Of a stretch of DNA of 64,000 nt, positions 53,576-62,506 are shown piece by piece. Location: contig NZ_JAEPES010000006.1 of assembly GCF_016634425.1 (NCBI RefSeq), positions 62,001 to 126,000 of the forward strand. The letters run 5' to 3'. Every line of letters begins with the position of its first letter. Position 1 is the stretch's first letter. This stretch comes from Lacisediminihabitans changchengi (lineage in GTDB: Bacteria; Actinomycetota; Actinomycetes; Actinomycetales; Microbacteriaceae). The notes beneath the pieces are model-generated. The model was given only the letters and a program-made list of their open reading frames with translations. It made no database searches and was not told where the DNA came from. The translations under genes and the position numbers were made by a program.

Positions 53576-54574
53576 TTACGGCATGACAACGACGAGCGAC
53601 CCTGACGCCCGCCCCGCCCGCAGGTCGGAGAGAGCTCGATCGACTTTGTCGAATGGGTAGACGGTCACCTCGGGAACAAGGGCGAGAGTGTGGGCGATCC
53701 GCAGGAATGCGGCACCGTCGGCTCTGGTGTTCGCGGTCACGCTCCTCAGATCGCGTTCGTTGAACAGATCGTGGTCGTAATTCATGGCCGGAATGTCTGA
53801 CATATGGATGCCAGCAGTCACCACCGTTCCTCCGCGTTTCGTGGCTGCAAGTGCCTGAGGAACGATCGGTCCCGCCGGCGCGAAGATAATCGCGGAGTCC
53901 AGTGGTTCAGGAGGCGTCGCCTCCTCGCCGCCTACAAAGGCCGCACCCAGAGTGCGGGCGAGGTTCTGGTTGGCCTCTCCGCGAGTGATCGCGAATATTC
54001 GGGCGCCGGCGGCTTGTGCGATCTGGGCGGTCAGGTGGGCGCTGGAACCGAACCCATAGAGCCCGAGGTTGCCGCCGGGGGGAAGCGCCGAGCGCTGAAG
54101 CGCCCGATATCCGATGATTCCGGCGCAGAGGAGCGGTGCCGTGGCGACAGGATCCGTCCCGTCCGCGAGGGAGTATGCAAAGGCCGCAGGAACCGTCAGG
54201 TATTCGGCGTATCCGCCGTCCGCATCCCACCCTGTGTAGGTAGAAAACGGACAGAGGTTCTCTCGCCCGGAGCGACACCATTCGCAGTCACCGCAGCTGC
54301 TCCGAAGCCACGCGGCGCCGACGAGATCCCCGACCGCCAGCGAGGTCACGCTAGAACCTATCGCTGACACCGTTCCGACTACTTGGTGGCCCGGGATCAC
54401 CCGTGGGCGATGGACGGGTAGTTCGCCGTCCACGACGTGAAGGTCGGTTCGGCAGACACCGCAGGCGAGTACTTTGACTTGGACTTCGCCGGGCTCGGGG
54501 TCAGGCATTGGCACGGTGGAAAGTTCCACCGTGCCAGTGCCTAAATTGGACAGCCAGGCTCGCATGGTGGGCAT
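53576..54574 (-). CDS. Zinc-dependent alcohol dehydrogenase
   Basis: The 332-residue MDR protein has the catalytic-zinc residues in ACGVCRTDLHVVDG and IPGHQVVG, the structural zinc loop CGDCEWCRSGRENLC and a GLYGFGSSAHL cofactor loop. It starts 2 bp after the stop of the aldehyde dehydrogenase on the same strand and so follows it in the transcript. The GFGSSA sequence departs from the usual GxGGLG, so cofactor use may differ slightly. The alcohol is unknown. Confidence 0.88.
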   Translation of the reverse strand: MPTMRAWLSNLGTGTVELSTVPMPDPEPGEVQVKVLACGVCRTDLHVVDGELPVHRPRVIPGHQVVGTVSAIGSSVTSLAVGDLVGAAWLRSSCGDCEWCRSGRENLCPFSTYTGWDADGGYAEYLTVPAAFAYSLADGTDPVATAPLLCAGIIGYRALQRSALPPGGNLGLYGFGSSAHLTAQIAQAAGARIFAITRGEANQNLARTLGAAFVGGEEATPPEPLDSAIIFAPAGPIVPQALAATKRGGTVVTAGIHMSDIPAMNYDHDLFNERDLRSVTANTRADGAAFLRIAHTLALVPEVTVYPFDKVDRALSDLRAGRASGSLVVVMP

Positions 54575-54576
54575 TG

Positions 54577-55968
54577 TCAGAATGCGGCGCCGATGTCGAC
54601 GACGTCGATGACCTTCTTGTTGATGAACTCCTGGATGCCGAGGTTCGTGAGTTCGTGACCGTAGCCGGAGTGCTTGATTCCGCCGAAAGGAATATCCGCC
54701 TTCACCATCGTGGGATGGTTCACGTACACCATCCCGGTGTCGATCTGGCGTGCCACCTTCTCGCCTTTGACGGTGTCTTTGGTGAACACGGAACCGCCGA
54801 GACCGAATGGCGAGTCGTTGGCGATCGCGATCGCGTCGGCCTCGTCCTTGGCACGGAGGACGATCGAGACCGGGCCGAAGAACTCTTCGTAGTAGGAGGG
54901 GTTCTTCGGGTTCATTCCGGTGAGAATCGTGGGCTGGAAGAACGCGCCCGTGCTCGGGGCCTTCTTTCCCAGCGTCTCGGCCGTCGCTCCGCCCGCAACC
55001 GCTTCTTCGACCTGGACGGCCAGTTTGTCGGCAGCTCCCTGGGATGAGAGCGGGGCCAGGGTAGTGGTGGAGACCATCGGGTCGCCCATGACGAGGGCCG
55101 CGACGCCGGTGCGGTACTTGTCCATGAACTCGTCGAAGATCTCATCCACCACGATCAACCGCTTTGCTGAGACACACACCTGGCCCGCGTTCCAATGCCG
55201 GCCGAAAACTGCCCACTCAACGGTTTTATCCATGTCGGCGTCGGCGAGCACCACGAAGGCGTCAGATCCACCCAGCTCGAGGGTGCTCTTCTTGACCGCT
55301 TTGGCGGCGTATGCGGCGATGATGGCGCCGGCCTCCTCGCTGCCGGTGAGGGCGACTCCGCGAACCCTCGGGTCGTCGATCACGTACTCCGTGAGGGCGT
55401 GTGGCAGATAGAGATTTTTGAACGCTCCCGCAGGAAGGCCCGCGCGTGCGAATAGATCATCGAACGCGGCCGCGGCCTGGGGCACATTGCTGGCGTGCTT
55501 GAGGAGGATCGTGTTGCCCGCGAGTAGCTGTGGTCCGGCGACACGGACCACCTGGTAATAGGGGAAGTTCCAGGGCTCGACGGTGAGGAGCACTCCGAGC
55601 GGTTCCATGACGATCTCGACGGTGCCTTCCGCAGCCAGGGCTACGGGAACCTGTTCGGTTTCCAGTAGCGACCCGCCGTGATCGGCGTAGTACTGCAGGA
55701 TGTCGGCCGAGAGCTCGACCTCTGCCTCAGCCTCGCTGATCACCTTTCCCATTTCGAGGGTCAGGAGCTCGGCGTAGTGACGTTTGTCGGCACGCAGCAG
55801 TTCGGCTGCCTTGGCGAGGACTGCGGTCCTTGTCGAGAACGGGGTCTCTCTCCACGTGAGGAAGGCGTCGTGAGCGGCCGTGATGGCAGCATCCACTTCC
55901 TGTTTCGTCGCATCGGGGAAGGTCGCGACGACCTTGTTCGTGTATGGGTTGATGGTCTGGTAGGTCAT
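54577..55968 (-). CDS. NAD(P)-dependent aldehyde/succinate-semialdehyde dehydrogenase
   Basis: The 463-residue ALDH has NFPYYQVVRVAGPQLLAGNT, the glycine motif ALTGSEEAG, the catalytic Glu in LELGGSDAF and catalytic Cys in AGQVCVSAKR, then PFGGIKHSGYGHELT near the end. The NxPxxQ start and length fit GabD-type enzymes. It oxidises an aldehyde to the acid with NAD(P). It is transcribed divergently from pntAA and precedes the ADH gene. The two form an alcohol-to-acid route. Confidence 0.9.
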   Translation of the reverse strand: MTYQTINPYTNKVVATFPDATKQEVDAAITAAHDAFLTWRETPFSTRTAVLAKAAELLRADKRHYAELLTLEMGKVISEAEAEVELSADILQYYADHGGSLLETEQVPVALAAEGTVEIVMEPLGVLLTVEPWNFPYYQVVRVAGPQLLAGNTILLKHASNVPQAAAAFDDLFARAGLPAGAFKNLYLPHALTEYVIDDPRVRGVALTGSEEAGAIIAAYAAKAVKKSTLELGGSDAFVVLADADMDKTVEWAVFGRHWNAGQVCVSAKRLIVVDEIFDEFMDKYRTGVAALVMGDPMVSTTTLAPLSSQGAADKLAVQVEEAVAGGATAETLGKKAPSTGAFFQPTILTGMNPKNPSYYEEFFGPVSIVLRAKDEADAIAIANDSPFGLGGSVFTKDTVKGEKVARQIDTGMVYVNHPTMVKADIPFGGIKHSGYGHELTNLGIQEFINKKVIDVVDIGAAF

Positions 55969-56040
55969 GTCAGAAAACCTGTTTCCGCAGCGATGCTGCT
56001 GCCTAGACTTCGAGCCTCACACCGCCGCCCGGCCCCGGCC

Positions 56041-56088
56041 GGGACCTAAGGCCCGAACCGTTTCGATGATGATCAGGGACCTAAGTCC
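56041..56088. promoter_or_regulatory. Two DosR-like dyad boxes between ALDH and pntAA
   Basis: GGGACCTAAGGCCCGAA (56041-56057) and GGGACCTAAGTCC (56076-56088) share GGGACCTAAG and are spaced 35 bp apart. They fit the mycobacterial DosR consensus (GGGACTWWAGTCCCSAA), the first at 15 of 17 positions. One lies 73 nt before the ALDH start and the other 36 nt before the pntAA start, so both operons could be controlled. Confidence 0.6.
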
Positions 56089-56123
56089 TCAGCATCCCGT
56101 TCGGCCGGTGTTGGACTGCGTCT

Positions 56124-57389
56124 ATGACCTCCCCGGCTTCAACGGCACCACGCTCGATCACCGTGCCCTCCTCGACGCAACCGCACACATCGGCCGATGA
56201 CGGCCCGGCTCTGACCGTCGGCGTGCTGGCCGAGACCGCGGCGGGGGAACGGCGAGTAGCCCTCGACCCATCGGCCGCCGATCGTCTGACGAAGGCGGGC
56301 CGGGTCGTGTTGGTCGAATCCGGTGCGGGAACCGACGCAACGTTCGAGGATGCCGCATACACAGCGGCGGGCGCGATACTCACTCCGCGCACCCAGATCA
56401 TCGCGAAGAGCACGATCATTCCGGTCATGCGTTTTCCCGACGCGGAACTCCTTAAAGCGCTGAGGTCGGGACAGGTGCTGATCGGCTTGATTGACCCGAT
56501 GAATAACCTCACGGCAATCGCCGATCTCGCCACGAGAGGGGTGACCGTGGTCGCCCTCGAACTTCTCCCGCGAACCCTCAGCCGCGCCCAGTCGATGGAT
56601 GCCTTGAGCTCCCAGTCGAGCGCGGCCGGTTATCGGGCGGGCATCGTGGCAGCTGCAGCATATGCCCGCTACCTCCCGATGATGATCACGGCTGCCGGAA
56701 CAGCGACGCCCGCGAAGGCCATCGTGATCGGCACCGGGGTCGCCGGACTCCAGGCGATTGGCACTCTGAAGCGTCTCGGCGCAGTAGTGACCGGCTACGA
56801 CGTTCGTGCGGCCTCACGAGGGGAGGTCGAATCGCTCGGTGCGAAATTCCTTACCTCGTCGGTCGCTCAAGGCGCGGGTGCGGGAGGCTACGCCCGAGCG
56901 ATGACGGATGCTGAAAAGAAGACGCAGCAGGGCGAACTCGCGAGGGCGCTCGTCGACTTCGACATCATCATCACCACCGCCAAGGTTCCCGGACGCACTC
57001 CACCGGAACTCGTCTCGGCCGCCACCCTGAAAAGCCTTCGTGCTGGCTCGGTCTGCGTCGACCTCGGTTCCAGCGACAAAGGTGGCAACGTCTCAGGCTC
57101 GGTCGACGGCAAGACCACCGTCACTGCAGAGGGTGTCACCGTGATCGGCGCGGGCGAACTCGCATCCGGACTGCCGGCCTCGGCATCGCAGATGTATGCA
57201 CGGAACGTGCTCGCTGTCATCGCGTCGCTCGCGCCAAAGAACGTCATTATGGTCGACCAGACCGACGAGGTCACCCAGAACGTCGTCGTGAGCTTCGACG
57301 GAGCGATCACCAACGCTTCTGTTCGGAACGCCCTGAAACTCGATCCGCTGCCCGGCGCCGCGGCCCCAGCGAAAGTGACAGCATCATGA
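56124..57389 (+). CDS. pntAA: NAD(P) transhydrogenase subunit alpha, part 1
   Basis: The 421-residue protein is domain I of proton-translocating transhydrogenase, which binds NAD(H): GERRVALDPSAADRL, QSSAAGYRAGIVAAAAYARYLPM, the Rossmann loop VIGTGVAGLQAIGTLKRLGAVV and the terminal ASQMYARNVLAVI. It starts with a 25-residue non-conserved tail. There is no Shine-Dalgarno sequence; translation may be leaderless. The next two genes encode domains II and III with 4-bp overlaps. Confidence 0.94.
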   Translation: MTSPASTAPRSITVPSSTQPHTSADDGPALTVGVLAETAAGERRVALDPSAADRLTKAGRVVLVESGAGTDATFEDAAYTAAGAILTPRTQIIAKSTIIPVMRFPDAELLKALRSGQVLIGLIDPMNNLTAIADLATRGVTVVALELLPRTLSRAQSMDALSSQSSAAGYRAGIVAAAAYARYLPMMITAAGTATPAKAIVIGTGVAGLQAIGTLKRLGAVVTGYDVRAASRGEVESLGAKFLTSSVAQGAGAGGYARAMTDAEKKTQQGELARALVDFDIIITTAKVPGRTPPELVSAATLKSLRAGSVCVDLGSSDKGGNVSGSVDGKTTVTAEGVTVIGAGELASGLPASASQMYARNVLAVIASLAPKNVIMVDQTDEVTQNVVVSFDGAITNASVRNALKLDPLPGAAAPAKVTAS

Positions 57390-57709
57390 TCGAGACACTG
57401 TTCGGCAACCTCGCCATCTTCGTGCTGAGCCTCCTGGTGGGGGTCGAGGTCATCAGCAAGATCCCCTCGACGCTCCACACCCCGATGATGTCGGCGGCGA
57501 ACGCCATCCACGGCGTGGTCATCGCCGGCGCCATCGTGATCGCGTCCGTCGCGAACAGCCCGGCCGGGTACGTGCTCACCTTCACCGCTGGAGCGCTCGC
57601 CGCAGCGAACGTATTCGGGGGCTATGTCGTCACGGATCGGATGCTGCGGATGTTCACGCGGCCTCAGCCCACCGCCCCGACGGACGTTACCCAGAAAGAC
57701 GCATCATGA
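57386..57709 (+). CDS. pntAB: NAD(P) transhydrogenase subunit alpha, part 2
   Basis: The 107-residue protein has three TM segments of domain II: FGNLAIFVLSLLVGVEVI, HTPMMSAANAIHGVVIAGAI and VLTFTAGALAAANVFGGYVV. HTPLMSxTNAISG-like sequence is diagnostic of PntAB, here with a His retained in NAIHG. ATG start overlaps pntAA. Confidence 0.94.
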   Translation: MIETLFGNLAIFVLSLLVGVEVISKIPSTLHTPMMSAANAIHGVVIAGAIVIASVANSPAGYVLTFTAGALAAANVFGGYVVTDRMLRMFTRPQPTAPTDVTQKDAS

Positions 57710-59127
57710 GCATTGTCGAATTCCTCGCGGGCATCCTGTACCTCTCGGCGGCGACCCTCTTCGTGATCGGCCTCCACATGATGCGGGCGCCATCTACAGC
57801 ACGCCAGGGCAACCTGATCTCTGCTGGTGGCATGACTATCGCGGTGCTGACGACCATCGTCTTCGCTGTGATCGATTCCGGCGGCGATTGGATCGGCTGG
57901 GCAGCGCTGATCGTCGGCGCGGCGCTTGGCGCGACATACGGAATAGTTCGAGCGCGAACCGTCAAGATGACGGCCATCCCTCAGCTGGTCAGCATTTTCA
58001 ACGCGGTGGGTGGCGGGGCAGCGGCTGCCGTCGCATTCGCCGACTTCGTCGCCCACTTGAGCGTGACATCGCTTGACCTCACGATGTCGATTCCCATTGC
58101 GCTCGACGTTGCGATCGGGTCCATCACTTTTTCTGGGTCACTCATCGCGGCGGGCAAGCTCCAGGGCATCATCTCGGGAAAGCCGCTCACCTTTCCGGGC
58201 GCGCGTGTGATCAACGTGATCGCCGCCGTCATCGCCCTCGGTGCTGGCGTGCTGCTTCTGCTTGTGCCCCCGAACTTGCCCCTCTTGCTGGTCGTGCTCG
58301 TGGCATCCCTGATATTCGGCGTGCTCATGGTGCTCCCCATCGGTGGTGCCGACGCCCCCGTCATCGTCTCCCTACTCAATGCGTTCACCGGGCTCGCCGT
58401 AGCGATGGCGGGATTCGCGATCGACAACCAGGCGCTCATCATCGCTGGAGCGCTCGTGGGAGCGGCCGGCACGATCCTTACCCTGCAGATGGCGAAAGCC
58501 ATGAACCGCTCGGTCGGGGCCATCATTCTCGGTGGTTTCGGAACCGGAGACGCGAAGACGACTTCGGGCGCGGCTTCGCAGGACCTCACGAACGTGCGGG
58601 TGCTCACTGCTGATGATGTTGCGATCCAGCTGGCGTATGCCCAGCATGTGCTGATCGCCCCCGGCTACGGCCTCGCTGCCGCGCAGGCCCAGCATGAGGT
58701 CGCCGAGCTTGCCAAGCTGCTCACCGATCATGGGGTCGACGTCAAGTACGCCATCCACCCCGTCGCGGGTCGCATGCCCGGCCACATGAACGTGCTCCTC
58801 GCCGAAGCCAACGTGCCCTACGACCAGATGCTGCAACTCGACGAGGCTAACGCGGCGTTCGACAATTGCGATGTCGCCCTCGTGGTCGGCGCTAACGACG
58901 TCTGCAACCCGGATGCGCGAAAGCCAGGAAATGCCGTCTCGGGCATGCCGATCCTGAATGTGGATCACGCGAAGTCGGTCGTCGTGCTCAAACGTTCGAT
59001 GCGTCCTGGCTATGCCGGAATCAGCAACCCGCTGTTCACGGATCCGAAGACAGGCATGTTCTTCGCTGACGCCAAACAGGGGCTCGCCGACATCACCACA
59101 GCGGTCAAGCAATACATCACCGCCTGA
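57706..59127 (+). CDS. pntB: NAD(P) transhydrogenase subunit beta
   Basis: The 473-residue protein has the multi-TM domain II and the C-terminal NADP-binding domain III. HPVAGRMPGHMNVLLAEANVPYD, ANDVCNPDARKPGNAVSGMPIL and SMRPGYAGISNPLF are strongly conserved PntB sequence. It couples proton flow to hydride transfer between NADH and NADP. ATG start overlaps pntAB; the ADH gene follows after 41 bp. Confidence 0.95.
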   Translation: MSIVEFLAGILYLSAATLFVIGLHMMRAPSTARQGNLISAGGMTIAVLTTIVFAVIDSGGDWIGWAALIVGAALGATYGIVRARTVKMTAIPQLVSIFNAVGGGAAAAVAFADFVAHLSVTSLDLTMSIPIALDVAIGSITFSGSLIAAGKLQGIISGKPLTFPGARVINVIAAVIALGAGVLLLLVPPNLPLLLVVLVASLIFGVLMVLPIGGADAPVIVSLLNAFTGLAVAMAGFAIDNQALIIAGALVGAAGTILTLQMAKAMNRSVGAIILGGFGTGDAKTTSGAASQDLTNVRVLTADDVAIQLAYAQHVLIAPGYGLAAAQAQHEVAELAKLLTDHGVDVKYAIHPVAGRMPGHMNVLLAEANVPYDQMLQLDEANAAFDNCDVALVVGANDVCNPDARKPGNAVSGMPILNVDHAKSVVVLKRSMRPGYAGISNPLFTDPKTGMFFADAKQGLADITTAVKQYITA

Positions 59128-59168
59128 ACCGCACTCGCGGGCAGAGACACCAGAAAAGAAGGCACATC

Positions 59169-60203
59169 ATGAAGGCTGCAGTCGTCACGTCGTTCACCGC
59201 TCCCCTGGAGATCCAGGAGCGAGACATCCCGGAGCCGGGTGCGGATCAGGTGCTCATCCGGATGGAGGCCTGCGGCCTCTGCCACACCGACATCCATGCG
59301 TCTCAGGGGGATTGGCCGGTGAAGCCCAAACTGCCGCTCGTTCCCGGCCACGAGGGGGTCGGGATCATCGAGAAGCTTGGTTCGGCGGTCACCGATCGAA
59401 CGGTAGGTGAACGTGTCGCGATCGCCTGGCTCGGATACGCGTGTGGCGAATGTCGCTACTGCATAGACGGTCGCGAGACGTTGTGCGAAAAGCAGCAGGA
59501 TAGCGGGTACTCGATCGACGGAGCGTTTGCGGAGTACGCGGTCGCCAGCGCGAAATACGTCGTTCCTGTGCCCGACGGCATCAGCTCGATGGATGCCGCC
59601 CCGCTCACCTGCGCCGGGCTGACCACCTACAAAGCGCTGAAGGTCGCCCACATCAGGCCGACCGAACTGGTTGGTGTCTTCGGCATCGGCGGACTCGGCC
59701 ACCTCGGAGTTCAGTACGCCCAAATCATGGGCGGCACGGTGGTCGCGATCGACATTGAGAAGCCCAAGCTCGACCTCGCCAAAGAACTCGGTGCAACGCA
59801 CGCGATCAATGCCGCGACCTCCGATCCCATGGTCGAGATCCAAAAACTCGGTGGCCTTGACGTCGCGCTCGTGCTGGCACCGTCCGCGAAGGTGTTCGAG
59901 CAGGCCTTCGGCTCGCTCCGTCGAGGCGGGCGGCTTGTCTGTGTCGCTATGCCCGCTGTCGGCGCCATGGAGATCCCCATCTTCGAGACGGTGATCAAGG
60001 GAATCTCGATCATCGGCTCCATCGTGGGAACTCGCCAGGACCTCGCGGAGGTGTTCGCCCTCCACGCGGCGGGCAGGACGCGAGTGGTCGAGCAAGCTCG
60101 CGCCCTCGATGACGTCAACGCCTCCATGGCGGAAGTGCTCTCCGGGGCGATCCCCGCTCGTCTGGTCTTCGATTTTGTTCACGCGCCGATCGCCGTTGCA
60201 TAA
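59169..60203 (+). CDS. adhP: Zinc-dependent alcohol dehydrogenase, AdhP/AdhA type
   Basis: The 344-residue MDR enzyme has EACGLCHTDIHASQGDWPVKP and VPGHEGVGIIEKLG (catalytic zinc), the structural zinc cysteines in CGECRYCIDGRETLC, and the NAD loop FGIGGLGHLGVQYA. CHTDIHAxxGDWPxKPxLPxxPGHEGVG is typical of ethanol-active AdhP. It follows pntB and is separate from the ADH on the other strand, with which it shares less than the domain layout. Confidence 0.9.
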   Translation: MKAAVVTSFTAPLEIQERDIPEPGADQVLIRMEACGLCHTDIHASQGDWPVKPKLPLVPGHEGVGIIEKLGSAVTDRTVGERVAIAWLGYACGECRYCIDGRETLCEKQQDSGYSIDGAFAEYAVASAKYVVPVPDGISSMDAAPLTCAGLTTYKALKVAHIRPTELVGVFGIGGLGHLGVQYAQIMGGTVVAIDIEKPKLDLAKELGATHAINAATSDPMVEIQKLGGLDVALVLAPSAKVFEQAFGSLRRGGRLVCVAMPAVGAMEIPIFETVIKGISIIGSIVGTRQDLAEVFALHAAGRTRVVEQARALDDVNASMAEVLSGAIPARLVFDFVHAPIAVA

Positions 60204-60237
60204 CGGCGCAGAGTCATTGGCCGGTCGGGAATACCCC

Positions 60238-60687
60238 ATGTCGCATGAGCGAACGCAAGAAGGCTGGTCTCCCCAGGGGCCGGTGACGGAGCTCTCCGAT
60301 GACTCCGCATGGAAATTGTTGGAAGAGAGAAACTTCGGTCACCTGGGGCTCAGCCACAACGACCTCCCGGATATCTACCCGGTCAACTACGCCGTCGACC
60401 ACCGCACGATCCTCTTTCGTACTGCGGCGGGGGAAAAGCTCCACGAACTCACCGACAATAGGCACGTGGTGTTCGAGGTAGACAGCGAGACATCGAACGG
60501 TACCTGGAGTGTCATAGCGAAAGGACACGCGAAAGCGCTGACCCACGACCCTGAGCTCGTCGAACGGGTGGCTGATGCCTTCCCCCCGTGGATTCCCATC
60601 GAGCCATTTGTGTTCGTGAGGATCACGGCCGAATCAATTCGCGGGCGTCAGTTCACGCGCCATGTTCCGGTCGCTCGCCGGCGTTAG
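60238..60687 (+). CDS. Pyridoxamine 5'-phosphate oxidase-fold protein
   Basis: The 149-residue protein has the split beta-barrel flavin fold: LSDDSAWKLLEERNFGHLGLS, DIYPVNYAVDHRTILFRTAAG, HVVFEVDSE and GTWSVIAKGHAKAL. It is close to the small PNPOx-like proteins of actinobacteria, several of which belong to the mycobacterial DosR regulon. The cofactor is likely FMN or F420 and the substrate is unknown. It lies 34 bp behind adhP, so it may be the last gene of the pnt transcript. Confidence 0.85.
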   Translation: MSHERTQEGWSPQGPVTELSDDSAWKLLEERNFGHLGLSHNDLPDIYPVNYAVDHRTILFRTAAGEKLHELTDNRHVVFEVDSETSNGTWSVIAKGHAKALTHDPELVERVADAFPPWIPIEPFVFVRITAESIRGRQFTRHVPVARRR

Positions 60688-60837
60688 TTAACCGAATAGC
60701 CGCCGCCGATCCGTTCGTGGCGTGCATCTTCACCGAGCGCGAGGAGGAATACCCAAACGCCTGCGGGTGCAGGTAGCCGGCCGGACTGATGTCGTCACGC
60801 AGGAATGGAATCAGCCGGTCGGCGCTTAGAGCTACCC

Positions 60838-62061
60838 ATGACCTCGTCACCAGACCGTCGCGGCTGGCTGGGTGTGCTTTCTGTTGCGCTCGGTTCGTTC
60901 GTACTCGTCCTCTCCGAATTTCTTCCCATCGGGCTGCTGCCCGCAATCTCATCGGGCCTCCACGTGAGTATCGGCACAGCCGGTCTCATGGTGGTGGCCA
61001 CTGGTCTCGCCGGTGCTGTCGCGGCACCGGTGGTAACGGTATTCACTTCCCGAGTCGATCGCCGGGTGGTGCTCGTCGGACTGTCTATTCTGCTCGTCGT
61101 GGCGGATGGGCTCGCGGCCGTCAGCCAGTCCTTCGTCGTGCTGCTGATTGCTCGCCTGCTGCTCGGCATCGGTATCGGCGGCTTCTGGGCGATCGGCGCC
61201 GGCGTCGCCGGGCGGCTGGTGAAGCCGGCATCCGTCATCCGGGCAACCTCGTTCATCACCGCGGGTATCTCGATCGCGACCGTCGTCAGCCTCCCGCTCG
61301 GGGCCTTGGTGTCATCCCTCGCAAGTTGGCGTCTCGCCTTCGTGATCGGCGGCGGGTTGGGGCTCGTTGCTCTGGTGCTGCAGCTGATTCTGCTGCCGAG
61401 CATCCCTGCGCTTCAGCGCGTGCGTTTCGCCACCCTGGGCACTCTGCTCACGATTCCGCGAGCCCGCCTCGGACTCATCACCACCGTCTTCGTGTTCGCG
61501 GCCCAGTTCGCGGCATACACGTATGTCGCGCCCTATCTGAAGCAACTGGTCGGGGTTGGGCCGGAGACGGTGACGCTCGCGCTTCTCGTGTTCGGCATCG
61601 CCGGGATCGCCGGTAATTTCGTTGCCGGCGTGACGCTGAGTCGGTCGGTGATCGGCACACTCAGTGTCGCCAAGTTCGTGCTTGCCGGAGCCGTGGTCTT
61701 GCTGCCGCTTCTCGCGCACTCGGTGGTGGGTGTCTTCATCCTGCTGGTGGTGTGGGGAATCGTGTGGGGCGCGCTCCCGCTCGGGGCTCAGACCTGGATG
61801 GCGGGCGCGTCACCGAACGGCGTCGAGAGTGGTCTCGCACTGTTCGTCACCACAATCCAGTTGGCGATCGCCGCCGGATCGGTGCTGGGCGGGGTTGCCG
61901 TCACGCAGCTCGGACTCGCGGCCGATTTCTGGCTCGCGGGTGGCGTCGCCGTCATCGGTGCGATCGTGCTGATCACGCTCGGCTTCCGCCGTTCCAACGC
62001 CATTGCGCCGGTGAGTGCGGCTACAGGGCCGGTGGCCGTCGTCGATTCGGTGCGCGCCTGA
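60838..62061 (+). CDS. MFS transporter, DHA1-type efflux
   Basis: The 407-residue MFS protein has twelve predicted TM segments. The opening WLGVLSVALGSFVLVLSEFLPIGLLPAIS, the central loop after TM6 (LPSIPALQRVRF) and motif C-like GIGIGGFWAIGAGVAGRL resemble purine-nucleoside/arabinose efflux proteins of the NepI/AraJ group. The cargo is unknown. The ATG is preferred to one 33 nt upstream, which is poorly placed relative to its ribosome site. Confidence 0.88.
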   Translation: MTSSPDRRGWLGVLSVALGSFVLVLSEFLPIGLLPAISSGLHVSIGTAGLMVVATGLAGAVAAPVVTVFTSRVDRRVVLVGLSILLVVADGLAAVSQSFVVLLIARLLLGIGIGGFWAIGAGVAGRLVKPASVIRATSFITAGISIATVVSLPLGALVSSLASWRLAFVIGGGLGLVALVLQLILLPSIPALQRVRFATLGTLLTIPRARLGLITTVFVFAAQFAAYTYVAPYLKQLVGVGPETVTLALLVFGIAGIAGNFVAGVTLSRSVIGTLSVAKFVLAGAVVLLPLLAHSVVGVFILLVVWGIVWGALPLGAQTWMAGASPNGVESGLALFVTTIQLAIAAGSVLGGVAVTQLGLAADFWLAGGVAVIGAIVLITLGFRRSNAIAPVSAATGPVAVVDSVRA

Positions 62062-62075
62062 CCCGCTGACGCGAT

Positions 62076-62390
62076 TCACATCGCTCGGGAGAAGTCCGTG
62101 GGCGACATCATGATCGATTGGATGTCGGCGACGATCTCGCCCCCTTCGATAGACGTCGCCTTCGCCGCCTGCCACGCGGGGTCGGCCTGAAAAGCCGCCC
62201 AGTTGAGTGCCGGGTCGCCGTCGTGCCGCAGCACATAGATGAGCGTGTCCGCATCCGAGTCCGAGACCCAGTAGCCGAGGCTCACCATGCCGTGTGTGGC
62301 GAAGATCGCGTCGGTGTGGTCGCGGAATCGGGCGAGCAGCGAGTCTATACGGCCGGGGGTCGAGCGATAGGTGCGCAGTTCGAAAGTCAT
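62076..62390 (-). CDS. NIPSNAP-family protein
   Basis: The 104-residue protein starts MTFELRTYRSTPGRIDSLLARF and has HGMVSLGYWVSDSDADTLIYVLRH, the ferredoxin-like pattern of NIPSNAP/DUF1330-type barrels. The function is unknown. The longer frame upstream would overlap the MFS promoter and is not used. Confidence 0.85.
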   Translation of the reverse strand: MTFELRTYRSTPGRIDSLLARFRDHTDAIFATHGMVSLGYWVSDSDADTLIYVLRHDGDPALNWAAFQADPAWQAAKATSIEGGEIVADIQSIMMSPTDFSRAM

Positions 62391-62506
62391 GGTGCGACCG
62401 TACTCCGCTGACGAGCAGCGAACGCACCGCGGTCGCGAGAAGGGGGCGGCGGTTCGGCGGCGTACGCTGGGCCTCCAACCGATCATGCCGCTTCGAAGGA
62501 GAAGCC

